Shown: positions 8,093-16,060 of the stretch, in pieces
Layout: every line of letters begins with the position of its first letter
Position numbering within the stretch: position 1 is the first letter of the stretch
Assembly: GCF_018139645.1 (NCBI RefSeq)
Contig: NZ_JAGSPM010000006.1
Span: forward strand, 1-64,000
Origin: Affinundibacterium baiyunense
GTDB taxonomy: Bacteria; Pseudomonadota; Gammaproteobacteria; Burkholderiales; Burkholderiaceae_D
Length of the DNA: 64,000 nt
Direction of reading: 5' to 3'
The notes under the pieces: generated by a model
What the model was told of the DNA's origin: nothing
What the model saw: only the letters and a program-made list of their open reading frames with translations
Databases searched by the model: none
Made by a program: the position numbers and the translations under genes

Positions 8093-10522
8093 TTACCCTC
8101 CTATTCGCTCAAATTGCCGCGTATCCACTTGCGCCTTCTCCGGTTCATGCCAAGGATCCACTTCACCTTCCAGCGCGAACAGCAAACGTTGATACAGTTC
8201 TTCACGTCGCACAGCATTTTCCAAAACTTGTTGTTTGACGTAGTCAAGACCAACGCGAGCGATGTAGTGCACTGTGCGCTCTAAATACCAACCTTCTTCG
8301 CGATACAGTTGTAAGAACGCGCCGGTATATTCCATGACTTCTTGGTGGGTTTTTAGCTTGACTAAGAATTGCGCGACTTCCGTTTTGATGCCGCCATTCC
8401 CGCCCACATACACTTCCCAACCAGAATCGACGCCAATCACGCCGACGTCTTTGATCCCGGCTTCAGCACAATTACGTGGGCAACCGGATACCGCGAGTTT
8501 GACTTTGTGTGGCGCGTACATGCGTGCTAATTCGCGTTCTAATTGTTGTCCCATCAACGTCGAATTTTGTGTGCCGAAGCGGCACCATTCGCTGCCCACG
8601 CAAGTTTTCACTGTACGCAATCCTTTGGCATAGGCGAGGCCGGATGGCATGCCCAGATCTTGCCAAACGGCGGGTAGATCCTCTTTTTTCACGCCGAGTA
8701 GGTCGATACGTTGACCGCCGGTGACTTTGACGGTCGGAATCTTGAATTTATCGACCACGTCGGCAATTCGGCGTAATTCGGAAGCATTGGTTTCGCCACC
8801 CCACATACGCGGAATGACCGAGTAAGTCCCATCTTTTTGGATATTCGCATGCGAGCGTTCGTTGATGTAACGCGATTGCGGATCATCGATGGCTTCTTTC
8901 GGCCAAGTCGAAATCAGATAGTAATTCAACGCAGGGCGGCAACTCGCGCAACCATTTGGTGTGCGCCATTCCATGAATTGTTGAACCGCTGCCACGGTCA
9001 ATAAATGATTGGCTTTGATTGCTTCACGCACGGCATGATGCGAGTGGTCGGTACATGAGCACATGGCCTTGGCTTTCGGTGTAGCTGAATAATCGCCACC
9101 TGCCGTGAACATAATGATTTGTTCGACCAAGCCTGTGCACGAACCGCACGAGGCAGAGGCTTTAGTGTGTTTGCGTACATCTTCTAAGGTGAATAGGCCT
9201 TTTTCTTTAATCGCTTTGACGATCGTTCCTTTGCACACGCCATTGCAACCGCAGACTTCAGCATTGTCTGGCATGGCGGCTGCTTTAGTGTGACCTTCAT
9301 GGCCGACGTCGCCTGTATTTGATTCGCCGAACATCAGCGAATCACGAATCTCTGCAATGTTTTTACCCTCGCGTAGCAACTTAAAATACCAACTGCCATC
9401 GACCGTATCGCCATACAAGCAGGCGCCTATGAGTTTGTCGTCTTTCAACACAAGTTTTTTGTAGACGCCGCCGATAGGGTCGGACAAGATAATTTCTTCG
9501 GTATCTTTACCACCTGAGAAGTCACCCGCAGAAAATAAGTCGATGCCAGTCACTTTCAGTTTGGTGGACGTCACAGAACCTTGATATCGACCGATGCCGA
9601 AGTTCGCCAAATGATTTGCGCAAACTTTTGCCATCTCGAATAAAGGTGCGACCAAGCCATACACAGTGCCGCGATGATTTACGCATTCACCGACAGCATA
9701 AATGCGCGGGTCGTAAGTTTGCATGGTGTCATTCACGATCAGACCGCGATTGCAATACAGCCCGGCGGATTCAGCTAAGGCAGTGTTGGGGCGTATCCCA
9801 ACTGCCATGATGACGAGTTGTGTAGGAATTTCTAAGCCATCAGAAAAACGGATGGCTTTGACGCGACCGTTTTCATCACCAAGTAGAGCTTCGGTATTTT
9901 TCTCTAATAAGAAATTGAGACCGCGATCTTCTAAGGATTTTTGCAGCATCTTGCCTGCGGTTAGATCGAGCTGCCTATCCATCAGCCATGCGGGCAAATG
10001 CACGACTGATACGTTCATGCCACGCATCTTTAGGCCATTTGCAGCTTCTAGACCGAGCAGCCCGCCACCGATGACAACCGCATGGGTATGCTCGGCCGCT
10101 GCAGCGATCATGGCATTGGTGTCATGGATGTCGCGGTAGGCAATCACGCCTTGTAAATCTTTGCCCGGCACGGGCAACATGAATGGCGTAGAGCCAGTGG
10201 CGATCAGTAATCGATCGTACTCGGTTTCCATACCGTCTTCGGCGATGACCACACGTTTGTAGCGATCAATTTTGACGATTTTTTTGCCTAGATGTAGGGT
10301 GATATTGTTTTCTGCATACCAGTCGACATCATTGAGCATAATGTCTTGAATGGTTTGCTCGCCTGCTAATACGGGCGATAACAAAATGCGATTGTAGTTG
10401 GCGTAAGGTTCCGCGCCAAAGACTGTGATGTCGTACAAATCGGGCGAAATTTTCAGCAATTCTTCCAAGGTGCGTACACCTGCCATTCCATTGCCGACCA
10501 CGACGAGTTTGAGTTTTTTCAT
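8093..10522 (-). CDS. nirB: Nitrite reductase (NADH) large subunit
   Basis: An 809-residue cytoplasmic siroheme enzyme reducing nitrite to ammonia. Order: FAD/NAD(P)H-binding domains (VVVGNGMAGVRTLEEL at the start; NAD motif VVIGGGLLGLEAANGLK near 150), then two BFD-like [2Fe-2S] segments (CGCNGVC...CGSC at about 425-465; CSCTDHSHH...CASC at about 490-530). The sulfite/nitrite reductase half-domain follows, with the siroheme/[4Fe-4S] ligands in TCVGSEWCRFG and SGCPRNCAEAG (about 635-685). It is 39 bases downstream of nrtD and belongs to the nrtA-nasA cluster. Confidence 0.96.
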   Translation of the reverse strand: MKKLKLVVVGNGMAGVRTLEELLKISPDLYDITVFGAEPYANYNRILLSPVLAGEQTIQDIMLNDVDWYAENNITLHLGKKIVKIDRYKRVVIAEDGMETEYDRLLIATGSTPFMLPVPGKDLQGVIAYRDIHDTNAMIAAAAEHTHAVVIGGGLLGLEAANGLKMRGMNVSVVHLPAWLMDRQLDLTAGKMLQKSLEDRGLNFLLEKNTEALLGDENGRVKAIRFSDGLEIPTQLVIMAVGIRPNTALAESAGLYCNRGLIVNDTMQTYDPRIYAVGECVNHRGTVYGLVAPLFEMAKVCANHLANFGIGRYQGSVTSTKLKVTGIDLFSAGDFSGGKDTEEIILSDPIGGVYKKLVLKDDKLIGACLYGDTVDGSWYFKLLREGKNIAEIRDSLMFGESNTGDVGHEGHTKAAAMPDNAEVCGCNGVCKGTIVKAIKEKGLFTLEDVRKHTKASASCGSCTGLVEQIIMFTAGGDYSATPKAKAMCSCTDHSHHAVREAIKANHLLTVAAVQQFMEWRTPNGCASCRPALNYYLISTWPKEAIDDPQSRYINERSHANIQKDGTYSVIPRMWGGETNASELRRIADVVDKFKIPTVKVTGGQRIDLLGVKKEDLPAVWQDLGMPSGLAYAKGLRTVKTCVGSEWCRFGTQNSTLMGQQLERELARMYAPHKVKLAVSGCPRNCAEAGIKDVGVIGVDSGWEVYVGGNGGIKTEVAQFLVKLKTHQEVMEYTGAFLQLYREEGWYLERTVHYIARVGLDYVKQQVLENAVRREELYQRLLFALEGEVDPWHEPEKAQVDTRQFERIGG

Positions 10523-10561
10523 GATGTTTTCTCTTGGTAATTCGGGTCTAGTGTGACTGGT

Positions 10562-11392
10562 TTAAGCGACTTCTTTACTAGGATGCGATTGGCGGTGATA
10601 CAAAAATTCGAGCACTGCGCTGCGATATTTTGCGTATTGAGCATCGTTGGCTAGCGCGACCCGTTCACGTGGTCGTGCTAATTCCACCGATAACACTTCT
10701 CCGATAGTTGCGGCAGGGCCGTTAGTGAGCATCACGATTTTGTCCGAGAGGAGTACAGCTTCATCGACATCATGCGTGACCATCACCACCGTCGATTGCG
10801 TCTTGGCGACGATCTTGAGCAATTCGTCTTGTAGGTGCGCGCGGGTGAGTGCATCGAGCGCGCCGAAAGGCTCATCCATCAATAGAACTTTCGGTTCGAT
10901 TGCCAAAGCACGGGCGATGCCAACGCGTTGTTTCATGCCACCCGAGATTTCATGTGGGCGCTTTTTATCAGCCGCAGTCAAACCTACGAGCGCTAAGGCG
11001 TTGCGGGTGCGATTGATTAATTCCGCTTTATTTTCTGTGGCTGCGAACACGCGTTCCACTGCTAAATAGACGTTTTCAAAACAGGTGAGCCAAGGAAGCA
11101 GCGAATGATTTTGAAACACCACACCGCGTTCAGGCGATGGCCCGGCGATTTCACGATGCGCGCATAACAGAGCACCAGAAGTCGCAGTAGTTAAACCCGC
11201 AATCAAATTGAGTAAAGTGGATTTGCCGCAACCAGAGTGACCAATCAGGGTAATGAATTCACCTTTCGCAATCCGCAGATTGATATCGCGTAGCGCATGA
11301 AAGCTGCCCTTCTTGGTGTCGAAACGCATCTCTACATGTTGGACTTCGATATACTTTTTATCGTTTGTCTCTGCAGTGTTTAGCTTATCCAT
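10562..11392 (-). CDS. nrtD: Nitrate ABC transporter ATP-binding protein
   Basis: A 276-residue ATPase energising nitrate import. It carries Walker A GHSGCGKST (about residue 54), signature SGGMKQR, Walker B VLLMDEPFGALD and the switch His in MVTHDVDEA. The family is NrtD/SsuB/TauB-like; the nitrate assignment comes from the adjacent nrtA, nirB and nasA. A GTG two codons earlier (11398) overlaps the nrtB stop, but the AGGAG is correctly spaced only for the ATG at 11392, so that start is preferred. Translational coupling to nrtB is likely. Confidence 0.93.
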   Translation of the reverse strand: MDKLNTAETNDKKYIEVQHVEMRFDTKKGSFHALRDINLRIAKGEFITLIGHSGCGKSTLLNLIAGLTTATSGALLCAHREIAGPSPERGVVFQNHSLLPWLTCFENVYLAVERVFAATENKAELINRTRNALALVGLTAADKKRPHEISGGMKQRVGIARALAIEPKVLLMDEPFGALDALTRAHLQDELLKIVAKTQSTVVMVTHDVDEAVLLSDKIVMLTNGPAATIGEVLSVELARPRERVALANDAQYAKYRSAVLEFLYHRQSHPSKEVA

Positions 11393-11394
11393 AT

Positions 11395-12327
11395 TCACGC
11401 TCCTGTTTCTTCATAGGTGACAGCACGCGCCATCGCCACCAGCGCTTGTTCTAATAACAGACCGACGAATCCAATCACCACAATCGCAATAATGATGTGC
11501 GGTACGTTTAAGTTATTCCATTCATCCCACACCCAGAAGCCGATACCGACGCCACCGGTGAGCATCTCCGCTGCCACGATCACCAACCACGCAGTGCCAA
11601 TCGCCAGACGCACGCCGGTCAACATATAGGGCAGCACGCTAGGTAACAAAATCCGCGTCAGAATCTTCCACTCAGACAGATTTAAAACGCGTGCGACATT
11701 CATATAATCTTGTGGCACGCGTTGCACACCAATCGCGGTGTTGATGACCATAGGCCAAATCGAGCAAATAAAAATCGACCAAATCGCTGCTGGATGCGCG
11801 GCTTTGAACACCAACAGTCCTATCGGCAACCACGCCAAGGGTGAGACCGGTTTGAGCAAGCTAATAATCGGATTAAACATGCCCGCCATAAAACTAAAGC
11901 GACCAATCATGAAACCAAGTGGAATGCCAATCGCAGCGGCAAGACCAAAGCCCACCGCGACGCGTTTTAAGGACGCATAGATATTCCAACCTATGCCTTG
12001 ATCATTCGGCCCATTTTGATAGAAGGGATCTGAGAAGAGCTTGATCGCTTCTTGTAAAGTAAGCAAAGGTGAGGGCAGCGAGGTATTTTTCTCTGCAATA
12101 ATTTCCCAGATCAACACCAGCATTGCTAAGCCTAGAAATTGCGGTAAGAGCTTGAAGGCGAGCGCTTTGAGTTTGATCGTAAGAGTTGCGAATACTGAGG
12201 GCTTGGCCATCATTGTTTCCTTCTTGAGTGCTAGTGCGCTTGCGGTTGCAGCTTTGGGTTTCTCCACTGCGCTGGCATCTGCATTGGCGGAATCGCCAGC
12301 TGAATAAGTTGAAAGCAGAGTAGTCAT
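11395..12327 (-). CDS. nrtB: Nitrate ABC transporter permease
   Basis: A 310-residue inner-membrane permease. About six hydrophobic segments and the binding-protein-dependent transport motif (YMLTGVRLAIGTAWLVIVAAE, the EAA-like loop that contacts the ATPase, about residue 235) place it in the NrtB/SsuC family. The N-terminal 60 residues are a low-complexity Ala-rich cytoplasmic extension. The ATG at 12327 has an AAGGA six bases upstream, so it is preferred over the GTG at 12330. It lies nine bases after the nrtA stop and is coupled to nrtD. Confidence 0.92.
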   Translation of the reverse strand: MTTLLSTYSAGDSANADASAVEKPKAATASALALKKETMMAKPSVFATLTIKLKALAFKLLPQFLGLAMLVLIWEIIAEKNTSLPSPLLTLQEAIKLFSDPFYQNGPNDQGIGWNIYASLKRVAVGFGLAAAIGIPLGFMIGRFSFMAGMFNPIISLLKPVSPLAWLPIGLLVFKAAHPAAIWSIFICSIWPMVINTAIGVQRVPQDYMNVARVLNLSEWKILTRILLPSVLPYMLTGVRLAIGTAWLVIVAAEMLTGGVGIGFWVWDEWNNLNVPHIIIAIVVIGFVGLLLEQALVAMARAVTYEETGA

Positions 12328-12336
12328 CACTAATCC

Positions 12337-13680
12337 TTATGCTTTGATCTTAAATGCAGCGGCATACGCAGCAGGATTTTGTCCATCCCATACCGTGCCA
12401 TCAATGAGCTTGCTCTTACGCATAGGGTCTTTTGGTACATTGACTTTCGCCAGTGTTGCGCCATCTTTGTAAATGTCGATACGATTGACGGCTTTTGCTA
12501 CGGCTAAATAGTCGGGATCTGCTTTGAGTAAACCCCAACGTTTGTGCTGGGTTAAGAACCACATACCGTCTGATAAGTAAGGAAAATTCACCGTACCATC
12601 ATTAAAGAATTTCATGTAGTGAGGATCATCCCAAGTCTTGCCTAAACCATTTTGATAGCGTCCCATAATCCGTTGGTTAATCACATCGACGGAAGTGTTG
12701 ACATAGGATTTCTCAGCGATGATTTCTGCCATTCTCTGTTTATTCATGAGCGAGGCATCTATCCAGCGACTGGCATCGAGAATCGCGGCGATCAAGGCGC
12801 GTGCGGTGTTCGGATATTTTTGTGAAAATTCTGCGGTGCAACCTAAGACTTTTTCTGGATGATCGCGCCAAATATCTTGCGTAGTTGCAGCAGTAATGCC
12901 GATGCCATCTGCAACCGCACGATGATTCCAAGGCTCACCAACGCAATAGCCATCCATATTATCGACCCGCATATTCGCCACCATTTGTGGCGGTGGTACG
13001 GTGATCACTTTCGCGTCTTTCATAGGATTGACACCATGTGCCGCTAACCAGTAATACAACCACATTGCGTGAGTGCCGGTAGGGAAGGTTTGCGCGAAGG
13101 TGTATTCCCGCTTTTCACGCGCCATGAGTTTTGCAAGACCTGCACCGTCGACGGCGCCTTTGTCAGCAAGCTTTTTCGATAATGTGATCGCTTGACCATT
13201 ATTGTTGAGCGTCATCAGGATACTCATATCCTTTTTCGGGCCGCCGATGCCGAGTTGTACGCCATACACGAGACCATATAAAACGTGCGCTGCATCGAGT
13301 TCGCCATTGACCAATTTATCGCGCACGCTGGCCCAAGAGGATTCTTTGCTCGGCACGATTTTGATGCCGTATTTTTTATCGAAACCCATCACGGCAGCGA
13401 TCACCACCGAGGCGCAATCGGTGAGCGGAATGAAGCCAATTTTGACTTCTTCTTTTTCTGGCTTGTCTGAACCGGCTGCCCATGCGGTAGTTGCCGTGCC
13501 GATAGAACTTAGACCTAACATGCTACTTGCTCCAAGACCAACCACGCTGCTGGCACTTTGTATAAACTCACGGCGAGTTTGATTTTTGGCTGAGAATTCG
13601 GTCTTGTGTTCTGTGGCAGAGTTTTCATTGAGAGCACCTGTTTTATTCGTTTTGAGGATGGACTTATTTTGCTTATGCAT
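12337..13680 (-). CDS. nrtA: Nitrate-binding periplasmic protein with Tat signal
   Basis: A 447-residue substrate-binding protein of the NrtA/CmpA family. The signal is unusually long: a polar 35-residue lead, then TRREFIQSASSVVGLG, a twin-arginine-type signal, and an Ala-rich cleavage region near residue 68. The binding domain has family landmarks LTDCASVVIA and DNMDGYCVGEPW. GGAG lies seven bases before the ATG. The gene is first in the operon behind a leader containing a sigma-54 promoter and an intrinsic terminator, so nitrate and nitrogen status should control its expression. Nitrate rather than bicarbonate or nitrite specificity is inferred from the neighbours. Confidence 0.92.
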   Translation of the reverse strand: MHKQNKSILKTNKTGALNENSATEHKTEFSAKNQTRREFIQSASSVVGLGASSMLGLSSIGTATTAWAAGSDKPEKEEVKIGFIPLTDCASVVIAAVMGFDKKYGIKIVPSKESSWASVRDKLVNGELDAAHVLYGLVYGVQLGIGGPKKDMSILMTLNNNGQAITLSKKLADKGAVDGAGLAKLMAREKREYTFAQTFPTGTHAMWLYYWLAAHGVNPMKDAKVITVPPPQMVANMRVDNMDGYCVGEPWNHRAVADGIGITAATTQDIWRDHPEKVLGCTAEFSQKYPNTARALIAAILDASRWIDASLMNKQRMAEIIAEKSYVNTSVDVINQRIMGRYQNGLGKTWDDPHYMKFFNDGTVNFPYLSDGMWFLTQHKRWGLLKADPDYLAVAKAVNRIDIYKDGATLAKVNVPKDPMRKSKLIDGTVWDGQNPAAYAAAFKIKA

Positions 13681-13842
13681 GATCAGACTCCAGCGTGATG
13701 GTATTCAAATGATAAATTTCAAAGTCAGAACGAAAAAAGGCGTCTTACTACCGCACTCTGTCGAGTAGGTAGGAAGACGCCTTTGTCTTGTGAAAATTGC
13801 CGCCGTTAGCAAGTTTTCGCGGTGTACCAAAACGGTACTTAA
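13681..13842 (-). ncRNA. nrtA 5' leader RNA, predicted NasT-dependent antitermination region
   Basis: If transcription starts about 12 bases after the sigma-54 -12 element, the leader is about 160 nucleotides. It contains a first hairpin (GTACC/GGTAC, 13824-13838), a second weakly paired segment (about 13800-13822), and a strong terminator (13733-13781) before the nrtA ribosome-binding site. This order matches nas leaders controlled by ANTAR proteins, and the NasT gene is immediately upstream. The exact ANTAR hexaloop pair was not identified by eye, so NasT binding is an inference from context. Confidence 0.65.
13733..13781 (-). terminator. Intrinsic terminator within the nrtA leader (attenuator)
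   Basis: On the minus strand a 14-bp stem (GGCGTCTTCCTACC against GGTAGTAAGACGCC, one mismatch) encloses a 15-base loop and is followed by six T residues. It lies about 50 bases upstream of the nrtA start, where only a regulated terminator makes sense, and agrees with NasT/ANTAR antitermination. Confidence 0.88.
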
Positions 13843-13851
13843 GCTTTTCTT

Positions 13852-13867
13852 TGCAAGTTGTGTGCCA
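13852..13867 (-). promoter_or_regulatory. Sigma-54 promoter of the nrtA operon
   Basis: Minus-strand TGGCACACAACTTGCA matches the RpoN consensus TGGCAC-N5-TTGCA exactly, with GG at -24 and GC at -12. It lies about 170 bases upstream of the nrtA start, and the terminator is inside the resulting leader. NtrC-type activation under nitrogen limitation is expected. Confidence 0.88.
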
Positions 13868-13949
13868 ACTGGTTCTGTCGGAGTTTCAGCTTAAAAGGGT
13901 GCTGTTGATAAAAATTTTACTATCTTACTGCACTGCTTTGGATGCCAAA

Positions 13950-13966
13950 TTGGTGCATTGCACCAA
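13950..13966. promoter_or_regulatory. Palindrome with NtrC-like half-sites upstream of the sigma-54 promoter
   Basis: TTGGTGCATTGCACCAA is a perfect 8-1-8 inverted repeat about 85-100 bases upstream of the sigma-54 core, a normal enhancer distance. It is made of GGTGCA and TGCACC, the two NtrC half-sites, but in the opposite relative order to the usual TGCAC-N-GTGCA site. NtrC binding is therefore plausible rather than certain. Confidence 0.45.
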
Positions 13967-13979
13967 ACTGTGTCACCGC

Positions 13980-14660
13980 TTATCCCAATAAATCAGCGAC
14001 ATCTAAGATACGTTGTGCCAACTCAACGAGCTTCAGATTTTTTTCCATCGCTTGCTTACGCAGGCGTTGATAGGCTTCGTTCTCACTGAGTTGATGGCGC
14101 GCCATCAGCAAGCCTTTGGCACGTTCTATGGTCTTGCGTTCCGCCAGTTTATTTTTGGTATCGTGCAGTTCTGTGCGTAATTTTTGATCAGCTTGAAATC
14201 TTGCAACAGCGACTTCCAGCACAGGTTTGACGCGTTCAACTTGTAGCCCTGCGACGACGTAAGCCGAGACGCCAACTGCCATTGCGGACGCCAGTTGTGA
14301 GGGATTGTCCTCTTCGGTAAATAAGACGATAGGACGTGGCGCATCGCGACTGACCAACACTAATTCTTCCAATACATCGCGTGCATCGGATTCAGCATCA
14401 ATAATGATCATATCGGGTTGCAGCTGCGTTAAACGGTCAACTAAATACATATCGCCGGGGATAGACGCAATGATGTTATAACCAGCTTGTAACAAGCCTA
14501 TACGCAAATCGCGCGAGCGCGTTATTTGTCTTTGTAATGCGATCGCATCTTGATCGTGTTGCTCAGATGCTGACGTTACCGTATTAATGACGACTATTTT
14601 TAAACTTGAAGTATGTGGATCAGACAAGTATGACTCCAAAGCTGGATCGAGACGGCACAT
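13980..14660 (-). CDS. nasT: ANTAR-domain nitrate/nitrite antiterminator NasT
   Basis: A 226-residue RNA-binding regulator. Residues about 20-150 form a receiver-like domain (IIIDAES in the phosphoacceptor region; the usual conserved Lys region reads AYVVAG, so phosphorylation is doubtful). Residues about 160-225 are an ANTAR domain (RKTIERAKGLLMARH, then NEAYQRLRKQAM). NasT proteins bind hairpins in nas leader RNA and prevent termination, normally held inactive by the nitrate sensor NasS. The gene sits just upstream of nrtA and its terminator-containing leader. No separate nasS is in the window. Confidence 0.92.
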   Translation of the reverse strand: MCRLDPALESYLSDPHTSSLKIVVINTVTSASEQHDQDAIALQRQITRSRDLRIGLLQAGYNIIASIPGDMYLVDRLTQLQPDMIIIDAESDARDVLEELVLVSRDAPRPIVLFTEEDNPSQLASAMAVGVSAYVVAGLQVERVKPVLEVAVARFQADQKLRTELHDTKNKLAERKTIERAKGLLMARHQLSENEAYQRLRKQAMEKNLKLVELAQRILDVADLLG

Positions 14661-14858
14661 TCAAAACGAGATATGCGAAGTTTGATGCAATATTCGCGCC
14701 AACTTAACTTGAGTATCTTCGCGCTCTAAGTAAGGTCTGAAAATTTAGATATATCGATTTGCAAACACAATGCAAGCTCACTCCAAGCTCACAGCAAACA
14801 CATCGTTTTATCACATAGGTTTTCTATAGTTCCTGTCTATTTATCTTAAAGGTGCTTT

Positions 14859-15251
14859 ATGAAAACAAAGATCCTATTGATTGTGCCGCCGCAAACAGAA
14901 CTTGGTCAGCGCTTGTTAACATCGACAGCGTCGAATCAAGAAAGTATGTCGCTAGGCAAGTGGCGAGATTCTGCCTATGTAGTTGAGTGTTTGGATGCAG
15001 AGAAGGTACGATTAACCCTGTTTGATATCGTGCGTGAAACGCGTAGACGGGCTCCTAACTATGTGTGGATAAAGCGACCCGAGGTTGGCACTGCGAGTGC
15101 ATTAACTTTTATATTGATTGCTATGTTAAGAGCGGCTTTGCCGACTATGCCTATCCTTCACGAGCAGGATGTCTTTGGCGCTGATGTTGACCCGTGGCGA
15201 GCATTTTCTACTACAATGTCCCCAATTAAATCGGCTTTACAAAATACTTAA
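14859..15251 (+). CDS. Hypothetical protein, 130 residues, upstream of the Y1-like gene
   Basis: Not recognised. The sequence opens with an alternating hydrophobic strand (KILLIVPP) and has a second hydrophobic segment (ALTFILIAMLRAAL, about residues 80-95) that could be a buried helix. No signal peptide or metal motif is visible. AAAGG lies upstream of the ATG. It ends nine bases before the Y1-transposase-like gene, so the two are probably co-transcribed. It could be an accessory partner or an unrelated leader gene. Confidence 0.55.
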   Translation: MKTKILLIVPPQTELGQRLLTSTASNQESMSLGKWRDSAYVVECLDAEKVRLTLFDIVRETRRRAPNYVWIKRPEVGTASALTFILIAMLRAALPTMPILHEQDVFGADVDPWRAFSTTMSPIKSALQNT

Positions 15252-15260
15252 ATACTTATC

Positions 15261-15968
15261 ATGGCAAGACTTCCGCGTCTGGTAATTCCACATCAGGCTC
15301 ATCACATTACCCAAGCTGGTATCGATAATAAAATCATTTTTGTCGACACTGCGGATTACCAGGTTTTTTTAGATTGGCTCAAGTCAGGTGCGAAACAATT
15401 CGCGGTACAAGTTCATGCCTACACGATATTGCCGAATCGTTTTCATTTATTGGTGACACCCACGGATGAACTTGGCTTGGGAAAAATGATGCAGTGGTTA
15501 GGAAGATATTACGTGCCTTACTTTAATGCGAAGTATCAGCGTAGTGGTTTGCTGTGGCAGGGTAGATTTAAGGCGACGGTGTTGGAATCAAGCCAATACT
15601 TTTTACCGTGTTGTGTCATGTTGGAAGAGATGGCGGTTCGTCAGCATTTGGTGCAAGAGCCGAGCAGTTATTGGTGGTCGAGTTGCCAGCATCATTTGGG
15701 GATGCGTACCGATCCATTGTTGGCCGATCATGCGATGTATTGGGGCTTGGGGAATACGCCATTTGAACGCGAAGCGGCCTACCGTCAATTGCTTGAGAAC
15801 GGTTTGTCGTCAACACTTTTGCAAGCGATTAATGATGCGACGAATAAAGCATGGGTTCTCGGTTCTGCCAACTTCAAGGCAGAAATGGCGAAACTAACTG
15901 AACGGCGCGTTGAACCGGTATCACGAGGACGGCCTAGAAAGCACGCAGTGATTTCGACATCAAGCTGA
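15261..15968 (+). CDS. Y1/RAYT-family transposase-like protein with lost catalytic residues
   Basis: A 235-residue intact protein of the Transposase_17 / REP-associated tyrosine transposase superfamily. The fold markers are clear: MARLPRLVIPHQAHHITQAG, HAYTILPNRFHLL, YVPYFNAKYQRSGLLWQGRFKA (in pieces) and WWSSCQHH. However, the HUH motif, usually NHVHLL, reads NRFHLL, and the segment usually reading RYIELNPVRAG, with the catalytic Tyr, reads VMLEEMAVRQH, with Met at the Tyr position. Both chemical requirements for DNA nicking are absent although the frame is open. The C-terminus (RRVEPVSRGRPRK) is basic. A domesticated DNA-binding protein is the likeliest reading. Confidence 0.8.
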   Translation: MARLPRLVIPHQAHHITQAGIDNKIIFVDTADYQVFLDWLKSGAKQFAVQVHAYTILPNRFHLLVTPTDELGLGKMMQWLGRYYVPYFNAKYQRSGLLWQGRFKATVLESSQYFLPCCVMLEEMAVRQHLVQEPSSYWWSSCQHHLGMRTDPLLADHAMYWGLGNTPFEREAAYRQLLENGLSSTLLQAINDATNKAWVLGSANFKAEMAKLTERRVEPVSRGRPRKHAVISTSS

Positions 15969-15995
15969 TTCGCGATTGCTAGAGATACTGTCAGC

Positions 15996-16052
15996 GAGTG
16001 ACGCTTACGCCTCTGCAGGTGCAAGAGGCGTAGATACGCTAGCGAGTCACTC
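15996..16052. repeat. Compound hairpin between the Y1-like gene and the next convergent gene
   Basis: Outer arms GAGTGAC/GTCACTC (15996-16002, 16046-16052) enclose a 9-bp perfect stem TACGCCTCT/AGAGGCGTA (16006-16014, 16024-16032) and the small palindrome CGCTAGCG, giving a possible three-way structure. It could be a bidirectional terminator for the two convergent genes or a cis target of the adjacent transposase-like protein. There is no T run. Confidence 0.6.
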
Positions 16053-16060
16053 ACACATAC

